This document shows, one piece after another, positions 46,494-57,327 of a stretch of 64,000 nucleotides of DNA; position 1 is the first letter of the stretch; the number at the start of each line of letters is the position of its first letter. The stretch is from Fragilariopsis cylindrus CCMP1102. Its lineage: Eukaryota > Bacillariophyta > Bacillariophyceae > Bacillariales > Bacillariaceae. The notes under the pieces are model-generated. The model was not told the DNA's origin, ran no database searches, and saw only the letters and a list, made by a program, of their open reading frames with translations. The position numbers were made by a program, and so were the translations under genes. Location of the stretch: assembly GCA_900095095.1 (NCBI GenBank), contig FMBT01000366.1, positions 62,001 to 126,000 of the forward strand. Reading direction: 5' to 3'.

Positions 46494-47742
46494 TCATTCT
46501 AAATTATGTATTGTTACATCACGTTTATCATTATTATTATCACTGTTATTGTTATTGTTATTATTGGTTGCGGTGGTGATCATATTATCAGTACCACCGA
46601 CACGTACATGACCGATTCCTGGTACAGTAATGGATTCAGGAAGATGTCCATGTTTATATTCATACCAGACATAATACATTCTTGGACAAATTAAAAACCA
46701 AATAGGTAAAAGTGATTTCAATATCAATATAATACCAATAATCAAGAAAGGATCTACTCGTGCATTATCTTCTATATCCCATATTAAGGAAAAGATTAGA
46801 ATAATTGCAATATCTAATACCACACCCAAGATGATTAGAATGAATATCTTCCGACCTTCACTTATTTCTTCATTTGTATTTCGCACCTTCCATGCCAGAA
46901 CCAATATACCCAAGCCAATTATGATATCAATTGTGAACATAGCAATATTTAATCTCTGCAAACCATAGCATTGACAATATCCATTATTATTATTAAGATT
47001 GACTATAGTGCTAAACTGCAACGGTTTTGTGACAGTTAATGCAATGAGTACTATTGCGCTCAAAATTACTGATATTATATACGGACCAAGTACATTCTGT
47101 GGTTTTATTGTTTGATTCTTTCTAAACAATGTTACCTTGTAAACACGATACGTTTTTGCAAATAATATAGTATTGGTCAGTACAACTCCCATCCATGCCA
47201 CCATTGCAACAACATTGCATCCTATATCATACGCCTTTTGTTGTCTTGATGAAAAGATATCAATATTATCAAAAGTAAGTGTTTCATTGTTGTTGCTGTT
47301 GTTGCTGTTGTTGTTGTAGAGTACTACAGATGCTGTCCCTTCGTCATCATTTGTCGTATTAAGAAACACATAGTTACTTAATGTTCTATTTGTATTAATA
47401 TACACAATCGTTCTGGTAAAACTGTCACACGTTATAAATATATTAAAAATCAAAGGAGATACTAATAAAATACCCGCAATGCATAATTGATAAAGATATA
47501 CTGTTTATTTTCATTTTTTGAATAGAGAGGCGAGAATTTAGATTTTTTTAATCATGTAGTGTTAGAAAAAGAATAGTGCATGATGTGTTACAGTATTAAT
47601 CTCATATAGGAAAGATAAACTTACCTGGTTGACCTAACGAAACAATCACTTTCTTTCGATTGTAGTATACAAAGATACATGATCCGATACAAAATAAAAC
47701 CACAAGAACGCATAAGAAAAGATTAATCGTGATTGTGCTCAT
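46494..47742 (-). CDS. Class C (GABA-B-like) 7TM receptor domain protein, no ectodomain
   Basis: Exon 1 (47742-47625) starts at ATG and encodes TM1 and RKKVIVSLGQP. A 124-nt phase-1 intron (47501-47624) joins exactly to VYLYQLCIAGILL. Total 374 residues. Seven hydrophobic helices are visible: TM3 with AWMGVVLTNTILFAKTYRVY, TM5 ending LAWKVRNTNEEISEG and TM7 with SLLPIWFLICPRMY, all typical of the 7tm_3 domain of GABA-B-like receptors. The TM2-TM3 loop is Asn-rich and the C-terminal tail Asn/Asp-rich. The Venus-flytrap ligand domain expected before TM1 is absent, and I see no upstream exon before 48186. Likely a membrane signalling protein; the ligand is unknown. Confidence 0.8.
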
Positions 47743-48243
47743 TGTAATGATTGATCGATAATAGTTAGTTAGTTAGTTAGTTAGTTAGTTGGTTTGGTTA
47801 CTGTTAATACGCTATCGCTTACACTTTACACTTAAGTCGATGTTGTAATAAGATGTTGTGAAGAAAATTAATTCAAAAAGTCGAATTTTTGACCCATATT
47901 AGCGCGATAACAGTAATTAACGCGCTTCACTCATAAGATTTTCACTTAATAAGAAAGCACGTGCTTTTGAACGGAGTTGTATTGTATATTAATAGAACTG
48001 TTTTAGTCCCATTTTGAGGGAGAAACTCCCCTTTAAAATATAGAACCCAAATACAATGCTGATAGCGGCACTATAGCTTGAGTGAGTCCTGTTGAGAGGA
48101 GAAGTATAGAACGAATAACAGATTGAATAGTAGAGTATAGCCTATTATCAATATATATCTCTAAGTAGGGTAGTCATTTTTACTATTAGAAGTTTGAAAG
48201 GGGTCCCATTTGAGGTGTTTTTTTATAAAAAATAAAATTATTC
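47743..48243. other. Intergenic region
   Basis: Contains a GTTA tandem repeat (47765-47792) upstream of the receptor gene. No coding sequence seen, and no N-terminal half of the dynamin-like fragment. Confidence 0.5.
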
Positions 48244-48249
48244 GTGTAC

Positions 48250-49411
48250 TGTAGAATCGACTCCCACTTAGTAAATAATAGCCACACCTCTTTGTCAATG
48301 GATATTAATGGGTATGTAACTGGTCCTAAGCTTTTGAACGTCATCCTCGTTGATCTTCCAGGTTTCCATACTTCCGATGATGCAGACACTAAGACCGTGA
48401 ATGATATGGTGAAACGGTATGTTAAAATGCCAGGAACACTTGTCTTACACGTTGTCAAAGGTGATCAAGACTATGCAAGTCTACTCGGACACGATTTTAT
48501 GCGACGAGTTCCGAAACATGATGAAGATGATGCAGGTCGTGTCACTGTACTCACCCATTGTGACAAATTTGATGTGACGTCTGAAGCAGATGCCATCCGT
48601 CTCCGAACAACACTCGATACGACTGCAAAAAATAGCACGCTTACCATTGCTTTTATGGGGAATGCAAAAGAAGATGAACACGAACAAATGAAACTAAACC
48701 ATTTAATAAACATGGATGGCATGATCGTTTCTAAGTTGATGCAATGGCGTTGTCAATCCACCTAGAAGATCGAATGCGAGAACATATGAATACGCAATTC
48801 CCCAAGGCAATCGCGAAACTAAAAGCGACTCTTGTAGATACAAACGAATGGCTGGAGAGTATAAGAGGGAGAGAGATCTCCTGTTGAAGTTTTGTGTGAG
48901 ATGGTGTAAACTGTCCGTGAAAATGAAAAGAATAAACTGATTTGCGTTTGGTGTTGAATATCAAAAATTTCAAGTTACGGCCTGTAAAGTCAAAAAAAAT
49001 CACGCAACGGGACAAATTTGAAGAGGAATTTGAACCTGGGCAGCTTATCAGCTTAGAAATAGATGACAAAATGGTGGATCAGTACTTTGTGAAGAAGACT
49101 GAGGACGACAAAGTTATTTTGATATACGAACATGGAGACAAAACTGTAACTAAATCCATCAGTGAATTATATAGTTTAGAGGTATGGCAAGTATCGACTG
49201 CATGGTTGAAGACATCGAAATGCTTGCTCATGATCGTGGTATACGTAATCTCGTTCATGCTGACAATCAATCGATCATTACAATTTATGCGAATGAATTC
49301 GCTGAGCATTATAAGTCAATTCTACAGGATACTCTTCGCGATGAAAATGGTCGAATTGTAAATTTGACTATTGGAGGCATTGTCGTACCGAAATTTTTGG
49401 GGTGTATTTGA
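48250..49411 (+). pseudogene. Truncated dynamin-like GTPase gene
   Basis: The first frame (48250-48765) carries the middle of a dynamin-type GTPase: GPKLLNVILVDLPGFH (DxxG, G3) and VLTHCDKFD (G4-like). The P-loop half is missing upstream. After a shift the text continues SIHLEDRMREHMNTQFPKAI and SPVEVLCEMV, followed by an in-frame TAA. A further frame (about 48945-49180) is acidic/basic and Tudor- or SH3-like (QYFVKKTEDDKVILIYEHGD). The last frame (49184-49411) resembles a dynamin stalk (IRNLVHADNQSIITIYANEF). Loss of the 5' half, several shifts and a nonsense codon make this a pseudogene rather than a sequencing artefact. Confidence 0.65.
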
Positions 49412-50030
49412 TCTACTATTTCTGACATGAGATGGGATGATTCCGATGAACTTGACCAACGATACGTCTACACACACACACACACACATAAATCAATGGC
49501 GATTAGTTCGACTATTGTTTTGTAACTTAAGATAAATATTGTATCCTCCAAACCATATATAGTAGCTGCTAATAAAGTGAAAATACTATATAGTAGTCGT
49601 AAATTATAACTATGCATGTCGTCTCAAAGTTACTTTTTATCATACATGACTAGTGCATTTACACAATCTTATCAGTATCAGTATATCACATTTGTCCTGT
49701 CCGTCTTTGATCCAAAAGGAAAATGGATTCACACGAAGAACCTTTTTTTGGTACATCGACGATGAATATGCGTACGTATGAAACATGTAGGTCTAATATA
49801 CATATATATATAGAGAGAGTGCAGTACATGTACGAGGTAGATCGGTAAAAAATAGTGGCTGTATGTACCGGGTACACGGCATTACGGTAATAATATCAAT
49901 CATCGAAGGATTCTCGGTATATTAGTCGCAACGACAACGACAACGACAACGACAATCTCCATCATTGTCGATTTCATCGTCATCATCGTTGGTTCTCATT
50001 CTTATTTGTCCTTCTTCAATTTCCTATTTA
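49412..50030. other. Intergenic region
   Basis: Contains a CA microsatellite (49471-49488), a TA/GA tract near 49800-49820 and a CGACAA repeat near 49931-49955. No gene seen. Confidence 0.5.
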
Positions 50031-51266
50031 CTAATCATAGTTATCATCACCACCACCACCACTACAACAACAATCACAATTGCACGAACATGGAACAACA
50101 CATCCACAACAATACAGATCACAACATTTGAATTTGCATTTTGCATTGATGACATCACAGGCAAAATCACCTTCATTTTCAAAGAACATATAATCAATTA
50201 AATGTAAAGCGGCTAACATGACACCTTTTTCTTGGGGTTTCATAGTCGGAGGGACGTGCATAGTAAAATTATCAGCATCGGTAGCCAATTCTTTCGCCAA
50301 ATTTGCTAATCCATCGGGTTTTTCTTTCACAATCTTTCCTAGTTTTTTGCCCGACGGGTCACGAATTGTAAAGGTATGATCACAACAAATACCAGCAATG
50401 CAACAGAAAGCTTCTGCTTGAATAGAGGCAATGGGATCACTCCCTTCACCCTCTCGACTCATGACATCAAGTTTAGGTGAAAAAATCCCACCAAGAACCG
50501 GTTGTTGGATATATCCAATCAATTTCGAGGGATCTTCTTCCGATAATTCGGGAGAGCCTTCCCCCTCATAGACACTCATTTCTTGACGACAACAACGACA
50601 ACATGCACAACATTGTCCACATTTACATGGTCGATCCATATGCATCACACCATGTTCGGTATCAATTTCTGGTAGGTACACATGTAATTTCAATGCATGA
50701 TTCGGACGGCAACAGACTATAAAAAAGAAATGAAAATGAAAATGAAAATCAATCAACAGCCAACAACAACAACAAAAAGATAAATGGAAAATTGCGTTTT
50801 TGTTAGTTTTTAGTTGTTGAATATACGAGACAAAAGTTATCAATCAATTACTATTCAAAACGCAAATCAGTACTTACCTCGATTGGTACAATTGCATCCA
50901 CAATATTCGGAAGTTTCAATGACACGGAATTTCTTTCCACCATCGTTGGTAAAGACATCGTATTTGTTGGCAGTTTCACCAAATGCACCCAAGGCTGACA
51001 TGTTGATGGCATTGGCCGCAGCCTAATATCAACAACAACAAAAGGTAAAACGGAAGTGTAAGAAAAACAATAATATATGTATGTATCCTACCTATATCAG
51101 CAGCGATGACGGCCGTCAACGGACGACAAAAATACGATTGATTTATATCTTATCTTACCTGAACGGCGGCTTCCATAATTTCTACTTCCTGTTTGATGAT
51201 TAATCGAGAAGTGTCCTCTAATACACCTTCCAATGCGGAATCATAATCTGCTGCTACTTCTGCCAT
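50031..51266 (-). CDS. Phospholipid scramblase family protein
   Basis: Three exons: 51266-51159 (ATG, MAEVAADYDSALEGVLED), 51022-50878 and 50716-50031. The introns are 136 nt (phase 0) and 161 nt (phase 1), and all junctions keep frame. 312 residues. Scramblase-type features are YDVFTNDGGKKFRVIE, the Cys-rich CKCGQCCACCRCCRQEM in the middle, IGYIQQPVLGG, FTIRDPSGKKLGKI and the C-terminal acidic NFTMHVPP..KGVMLAALHLIDYMFFE block. The tail is Cys-rich (CCDLYCCGCVVPC) followed by Gly/Asp. These proteins are thought to act in Ca2+-dependent lipid movement between membrane leaflets. Cys clusters may be palmitoylated (inference). Confidence 0.85.
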
Positions 51267-51765
51267 TGTGTTGTTGGGTGGTAATTGTTCTGATGTATAC
51301 GTCTACTGATCTAGTCTAGTCTAGTCTACTACTACCCAACTGTTCTAGTAATGTGTGGATAATAATAATATAATGTTCGGTAATGTAGCATTGCGTTACC
51401 ATCGACGTCGTCTACAGTAGTCCTATGATTCTCTGTTACTGTTAGTCGTGGTTTGTTATATTGAAGATTCATCCTCTTCATTATTGACGTCATTTTTTGA
51501 CGATTTGAAAATGAGACGCCGCGCCAGACAGCTTTTTTTTTATTTTAGTCGTGTTGGAATTTGAGTCGGGGAAGGCTATTATTGGGGTTTAAAGCGGAAG
51601 TGTACATTGTTATAAAAGGGGCATACAGTATATTATAACAAATAGTTACCCCCTTTCTCCCATCACGAAATCGATCGATGGATTGGCAACAACGACGACG
51701 AAAAACGATAACATCAATCTTCACTTTCCGAAGGCAAAAGAAGCAACAAAATCAATGAACAGATA
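51267..51765. other. Divergent intergenic region between scramblase and lumen protein
   Basis: A shared 500-bp upstream region with a short TAGTC repeat at about 51312-51327 and a TATA-like site at 51611. No gene seen. Confidence 0.5.
51611..51618 (+). promoter_or_regulatory. TATA-like element upstream of the lumen-protein gene
   Basis: TATAAAAG about 150 bp before ATG 51766. Position and sequence fit a TATA box, but in AT-rich DNA this is weak evidence. Confidence 0.3.
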
Positions 51766-52926
51766 ATGATGGCGTGTAGAAGAAGGACGACGACGAGGAC
51801 GAACAAATTTTCATTGGTGGATGTAACTACGACTACAGCGATCATACTACTTTTATCATTATTATTATCCACGACATCAATAATAACGTCGTCGTCGTCG
51901 TCGTCGTTCTTTATCATTGTGCAGTTTGCAGAATCATTCTGCAATAACTCACCTTTAAAATTACAGCAATCTCGACATCATCGTCGTCATCATCCAAATA
52001 AATCATTATCGAAAATAAAAACAAAAACAACAACAAGAACAATAGCAGCAACCAATAATAAATCAGTACTCTTCGTCGACGTCGTCGTTATTGCAGATGA
52101 TGATGAACGAAGAAGAAATAATGTCATTAACAGCCAAGATTGTATGAATATCAACAACGATGTGATAGAAACATCATCTTCATCTTTATCGTCATTGACT
52201 ACTCTTACAACTTCCAATAATAATCATGCTGCCGCCACTACCATTATCAATCGAAGAGATTTATTTGGAAATATAGCATCAGCAACGACATTTGCAGCCA
52301 TGACAGTAGGAATACGACCAGTGTATGCCTATACACCGGATCCGGATAAATTACAAGAATCCTTATACTTTATCAGTAGAGTACAAGAAGCAACAGTCCA
52401 ACAAGAACGATTTATCACAACTGCCTATAACAATCAAAATACAAATACAAATACAAATCAAAGTAGTGCAAAAGTACTTCAGTCGAAATTAAAATTAACA
52501 TTACTGTTGGTGGAAAAGAATTATAAACTATTAGACCAAATTAATTATTGTAGTCAATATATCCAACCGGAAGAGAAATTAATTGATTCCAGTGCAGCTG
52601 GATATCAGGCAGTAGAGGAATTACAAAATGCTATTGAGTATGTCCGTAATGATAATAATTGGAATAATAATCACAATGACAATAATAATAGTGGTGGTGG
52701 TGTCACAGAACAACAATATACATATTTGATATCCTCATTGAAAGAATGTCGTGATCAATTATTTTTATTTTTGAAATATATTGAACCAAAAGAAAAATTA
52801 AACATTGCCAGATTACGTGTGGAAAACGAAAATAGACAAAATCGAATTGAATTTGGGGATGCTGACGATATTGAGGATAATAAGAATGCTGGTGTATACA
52901 ATCCTGTTATATTACCATGGAAATAG
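51766..52926 (+). CDS. Predicted thylakoid lumen protein with bipartite plastid leader
   Basis: ATG 51766 (preceded by another ATG in a different frame), 386 residues, intact. A hydrophobic signal segment (residues about 24-55) ends at AESFC, resembling the diatom ASAFAP cleavage motif. A basic disordered region follows, then a twin-arginine thylakoid signal, NRRDLFGNIASATTFAAMTV, and a cleavage context PVYAYTPDPDKL. The mature part (about residue 186 on) is helical: LQESLYFISRVQEATVQQER, LKLTLLLVEKNYKLLDQINY and a C-terminal four-helix-like region with an Asn-rich insert. PsbQ-like helical bundles have a similar layout, but I cannot assign a named subunit. Its role in the lumen is inferred from targeting only. 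Confidence 0.65.
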   Translation: MMACRRRTTTRTNKFSLVDVTTTTAIILLLSLLLSTTSIITSSSSSSFFIIVQFAESFCNNSPLKLQQSRHHRRHHPNKSLSKIKTKTTTRTIAATNNKSVLFVDVVVIADDDERRRNNVINSQDCMNINNDVIETSSSSLSSLTTLTTSNNNHAAATTIINRRDLFGNIASATTFAAMTVGIRPVYAYTPDPDKLQESLYFISRVQEATVQQERFITTAYNNQNTNTNTNQSSAKVLQSKLKLTLLLVEKNYKLLDQINYCSQYIQPEEKLIDSSAAGYQAVEELQNAIEYVRNDNNWNNNHNDNNNSGGGVTEQQYTYLISSLKECRDQLFLFLKYIEPKEKLNIARLRVENENRQNRIEFGDADDIEDNKNAGVYNPVILPWK

Positions 52927-53007
52927 AATAAATAAATGAACAATAAAGTAATCCTCTCAAAAAATATGCTTATTTTCCAAACAAACATCTACCCTAGCTT
53001 CGATTTG

Positions 53008-53160
53008 TTTTGTTTTGTTTCGCTTTTGTTCGCGCAAATATTTAAAAAAAAGGGATGAAAAACTTTTTTGACTGAGAATCGTAGGTTTTGATTTGATTTG
53101 ATTTGTTTTGATTTGATTTTGATTCACTGTATTTACCTAAATTATACACGACTGAAAATA
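53008..53160 (+). repeat. Inverted repeat, left arm (partner 56520-56770)
   Basis: Contains GTTTCGCTTTTGTTCGCGCA, GATGAAAAACTTTTTTGA, a GATTT-rich stretch and AAATTATACACGACTGAAAA. All recur in reverse complement and in order at 56520-56770. Confidence 0.8.
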
Positions 53161-53365
53161 AAAAAGTAAGGGAGGGGGACGGCGGTGCGGGGAAACATCG
53201 CTTGCTTGCTTTTTTTTAACAAAAAAGAAAGATACAACACAATAACAAACCCTCCTTTTCCTAAAAATCATTCGAACATACTCTTCTTTTCTTCTTCGTC
53301 CATATCTCATTTTCTATTTGAATAGTCACCTATACCTCGTCGTAGAACTGTATTTAAAGATCGCA

Positions 53366-55027
53366 ATGAAATTGAAATCATCATGGTATTCGAAGTCGTC
53401 ATCGTCGTCGTCAAAGTCAAAGTCAACTACAGCTAAAGCAAATACAAATACAAATACAACTACAAAAAGTACCACTAATTATATATTTGTATTTTGTTTA
53501 TTAGGTATTGGTTATTATCTTGGTTGTCAACATTCATTAATAATTGCATCCACAACTCAAACGTCAACGTCAACAACGCCACAATCAACGCCACAATCAA
53601 CGCAATCACTACCAGGTTTAAATTCATTTGCTTCATCGTCATTATCAAAAAGAAGTAGTAATGCAAATTCTGCATCATCATTTCAATTACATGAACATAT
53701 TACATTGATAGAAGATCGAAGTAAATTTCAAAAAATCATGATACCAAAAGTACATAAACTTTTAACAGAAGAAAATATCAAAAAACTAAAGTTAAAATGT
53801 CCAAAAGAAGTTCGTGATAATGAATTACAACCTTACATTGATATTCTAATTAATATACAACAAAATTCATCTTACTACGAGAGTGCTCAAAATAATTCAA
53901 ATACCACCAATTCGACTAATTGTCCTGTACTTTTTCTATATTATTATGAAGGTGGGACACAAATGACAAAAACATGGCTCGAATACTACTCCAATATAAA
54001 AACCAAACAGTGTATCAATTTTATTGTCAATAAAAGAACACTTGAAAATCAAATTAATACAACACGTCTATTAAAGGATCAATATGGATATAATATTATT
54101 GGTAGTAAATCCTATGTCAAACAAGATAAAACCATTAGTATGAGTTTAGGTGAAATCAAAAAACAATATAATGATAATGTTGTAGTGAGTGTCAATGATT
54201 TAGATCATTTATTAGTATGGTTTGATAATGGAGGCGGCGAACCACCTTACGACAGAAACGGAACTGCAACCAAAGTCAAATCAAAACCATATCGATATTC
54301 CACCTATACCGATATTGTGATGACCTATATCTATGAATTATTATCGACACCAGGATGTCCGAATGAGAAAAATGTTCATGAAAAATATGTAGTACCCTGT
54401 ACCTGTTTAATGCATAATAATGACGTATATGAATCCACTGTCATTGATCATACAACAGGTATTAAAACACCCGATCGTATGATCTGGTCGGAATATGGTA
54501 TCACTAATCGTTTTCATCCTACTGCAAATTTTTATTTAAATCGTTCTCAAGAAAATTCTACTGTAAATTCCAATGGTACATCCCAATTTCAAAATAATTA
54601 TGCTTATACAATTGGTACAGTGTATTCGAATTTAAAAAATTATAATTATGATATGATCACACATCATAAAATTGGTTACAAAACACATAAAATATATGCA
54701 AGAGCAATACATGTTGGTATTATCCATGCCCGATCGACGAATATGATCCAATCACTTGTGAAATATCATCATTTTTTAAGTAATCAACATACGAATATGT
54801 TTCGATCGTCGTCCAGTATTGAATCTATTAATGATGCCTTAGGATGTTCCATTGATAATACCCAAGCTATTATCAATAATGAAAAAAAATGTCGAAAAGT
54901 CAAAGAATTTGCGAATATATTAGTCATTGGTCATCAAAAACGATCGTGTTTAACTGCAGGACAATCAAGTGATTATATTAATGAACAGCATTGTATATCG
55001 GATATGACATGTTGTTTAACATATTAA
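53366..55027 (+). CDS. Type II membrane protein, possible Golgi glycosyltransferase
   Basis: Start placed at ATG 53366; the frame is open upstream only to TTG. 553 residues, intact. A Ser/Lys-rich head is followed by one membrane span (NYIFVFCLLGIGYYLGC, about residues 36-52), a Ser/Thr/Pro stem and a large lumenal domain with about ten NxT/S sites. Conserved-looking blocks are VLFLYYYEGGTQMTKTWLEY, VVSVNDLDHLLVWFD (a DLD that could act like a DxD metal site), RMIWSEYGITNRFHPTANFY and HARSTNMIQSLVKYHHFL. The C-terminus has many Cys. I do not recognise the family; glycosyltransferase is suggested by topology and the DLD motif only. Confidence 0.55.
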   Translation: MKLKSSWYSKSSSSSSKSKSTTAKANTNTNTTTKSTTNYIFVFCLLGIGYYLGCQHSLIIASTTQTSTSTTPQSTPQSTQSLPGLNSFASSSLSKRSSNANSASSFQLHEHITLIEDRSKFQKIMIPKVHKLLTEENIKKLKLKCPKEVRDNELQPYIDILINIQQNSSYYESAQNNSNTTNSTNCPVLFLYYYEGGTQMTKTWLEYYSNIKTKQCINFIVNKRTLENQINTTRLLKDQYGYNIIGSKSYVKQDKTISMSLGEIKKQYNDNVVVSVNDLDHLLVWFDNGGGEPPYDRNGTATKVKSKPYRYSTYTDIVMTYIYELLSTPGCPNEKNVHEKYVVPCTCLMHNNDVYESTVIDHTTGIKTPDRMIWSEYGITNRFHPTANFYLNRSQENSTVNSNGTSQFQNNYAYTIGTVYSNLKNYNYDMITHHKIGYKTHKIYARAIHVGIIHARSTNMIQSLVKYHHFLSNQHTNMFRSSSSIESINDALGCSIDNTQAIINNEKKCRKVKEFANILVIGHQKRSCLTAGQSSDYINEQHCISDMTCCLTY

Positions 55028-55125
55028 AAATAAATAAATAAATAAATAAATATCAAACTATCAAAATGAAACAGTAAGAACTATGTCATTATCATCGTCG
55101 TCGTCTTTATCTTAATTAAATGTTT

Positions 55126-56376
55126 TTATATTCCTCTCTTTCGTTTCCGCTTTTCTGAATCACGATTATTGTTAATTGCTTTACTAGTAGAACTATCTAC
55201 TGTCATTGCCGTCACTGTCGCATGCTTTGATGATAGTAGCGTATGTAAAATATCAGGTTGTCTCCGTAATAGGAAATACACACAATCTAAGTGAATATTT
55301 TCGTCGATAGCTGCCATTATCAATGCCTCTGTAGTATTGATTGGTGTGTCCGAATTTCGAATAAGAGTGTCTTCTACGCTCTTCATCACTTCTTCATATC
55401 CAAATCTTCCACAAGCCTCTTGGAAGGGTGTGTCATCATAACCGTCTGTAGTGAATAATAAACAAATACCTTTCTTGTTAGGGAAGTAACGAATTCCAGC
55501 CTCAAATACCAATCTGAATCCTCGAATGGAAGATTCGGATGCAGCAAGATGAAGTGGTAGCCATCCTGAATTAATACGATGAAATAACGAACTCGGATCC
55601 CACTCAATCAAGAACCGAAATCGCGTATCTGCATAATTAAACAACCTGTCCAAAAGGTCATACCTTTGGATGTCTTCTTTTTTGAAAACCCCCATTTTTC
55701 TCAACTGTACCAAAACTTGTAAATATTTACTATCAATAGTTTCGTTATGTTCTCGATTATGAAGTTTAATCGGATCACTCGACATTAAATTTTGTAGAAC
55801 ATTCACATCATAATAATCTGGACATAACAACCCACCGTGAAATGATTCCTCAAAAATGCCGAACATGCCGAACTCTATTGCTAGCCTAACTAATAGAGGG
55901 ATAAACGAAACAGCTTTCAGGTTGCACATACGATTACCCTGCTCGCCACTGTGCGAAAATGCGAGTAGTTGAACTGGATAGAATGATTCTGTATAATCAT
56001 TGCCAAGGTCATCGTCATCGTCATCATCGTCATCATCGTCACCCCATACAATAATGACTTTTGTCGTCAGCACCTTCGGAAATAACCGAATAGCTGTTTC
56101 AACTTCCTGTTCCGTATCACGATCACTATCTAAACCACAATAATTCTCTAGTTTATTTCAACAAATCATACCATGGATTTTCGATTGAACTGTATTCAAA
56201 AATTCTTCTATTAATTCATCTATTTCATTCCTTGTTTCCAAAGGCAATTTTTTCTTCTGTTGAAGGACCGACATTATTTGAAGATGTCTTTGTTCAGCAG
56301 CCTCAGCAGCAGTAACAGCAGCATCGGCTTCCAGCTGATCTTCGTCCACTTCATTATCAATATTGTTGTTGTCCAT
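55126..56376 (-). CDS. Ankyrin-like protein of a diatom-expanded family
   Basis: ATG 56376. Two stretches in the same frame (56376-56158 and 56157-55126) are separated by an in-frame TGA. A pair of compensating indels gives the better reading: one missing base before TGGTATGAT and one extra A before TAAACTAGAG, turning GMIC-stop into WYDLLNKLENYC. About 416 residues. An acidic Ala/Glu N-terminus and coiled helix precede IRLFPKVLTTKVIIVWG, then an Asp run, the LPLHLAASESSIRGFRLVFE ankyrin-like unit, GYDDTPFQEACGRFGYEEVM and TEALIMAAIDENIHLDCVYF. The C-terminus is basic (KRKRKR), possibly a nuclear signal. Many close relatives exist in pennate diatoms (family knowledge); function unknown. Confidence 0.7.
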
Positions 56377-57327
56377 GGCTCCTATCTCTTTGCCTGCTTT
56401 CGTCTACGTTTTTGTGTTATGTTTATATGTTTATGCGTTTGTGTTGAATGTTGGCTGTTGTGTGTGAAAAAGTTTCCAGGAGCGAAGGTAATTTACTGTT
56501 TTTAGTCTCAAAAAAGTCCTATTTTCAGTCGTGTATAATTTAATCATGGCGTTTCACATATAAAATTTATAGACAGTATTTGATAAATTATTATGTACAG
56601 TATGGGGGTTGGATATTATTAGATAAATACAGCAGTGTACAGAATACGATCAAATCAAATCAAATCAAATCACATCACATCAAAAACTCATACAATTCTC
56701 AAATCAAAAAAGTTTTTCATTCCATTATTTTTATATATTTTTTTGCGCGAACAAAAGCGAAACAAGACAAAAAATTGAAGTTACACTACGTTTAGAAAAT
56801 AAGCAATATTCATTTCTATTATATAGTGGATGGCAGGCAAATTTTCGAATCAATCGTATAAGAGAGAAGGAAAACAAATAGAAGAATAGAGTAGTAGAGT
56901 AATAGAAAAAGTACTGGGTACAGAAGTGTTTATCATTGTTATATTAATGAGCTATCTGGTCAGTTTTATCACTAGAGCATTGAAAGAGGACCATTATATC
57001 AACGAGTATAATGTTTGAAGTTTTTTTCTAAGATATGAAAATCACAGCATGTGTATTAGAATCAGTCGACTCCCATCAAAAAGATAGCAGCGGCACTTCT
57101 ATGCCGCTGGGTGTACCATCATCTCCATTATCTCCTTCACAACATTTTGGTATCATTAATTTATCTTCATTTGACCGATCGATCGATCGATCGATCGGTT
57201 TGTCGTCCGTATTACCGCGTTCGAATACTACAAGCGAAAACAGTCTCCAGGGCCAGCCAGGTCAAAAATTTCAATCGCCCAATATTATTTTAAGCGCGCG
57301 TGTTCGCACTCAATTCGCTCTACGTAA
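56377..57327. other. Intergenic region
   Basis: Contains the right inverted-repeat arm and a GATC microsatellite (57177-57196). A 98-codon ORF at 57035-57331 (+) opens with ATG but has no recognisable features. Confidence 0.5.
56520..56770 (-). repeat. Inverted repeat, right arm (partner 53008-53160)
   Basis: Reverse complement of the left arm, with about 95 bp of extra sequence between the GATTT-rich part and the TTTTCAGTCGTGTATAATTT end. Confidence 0.8.
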
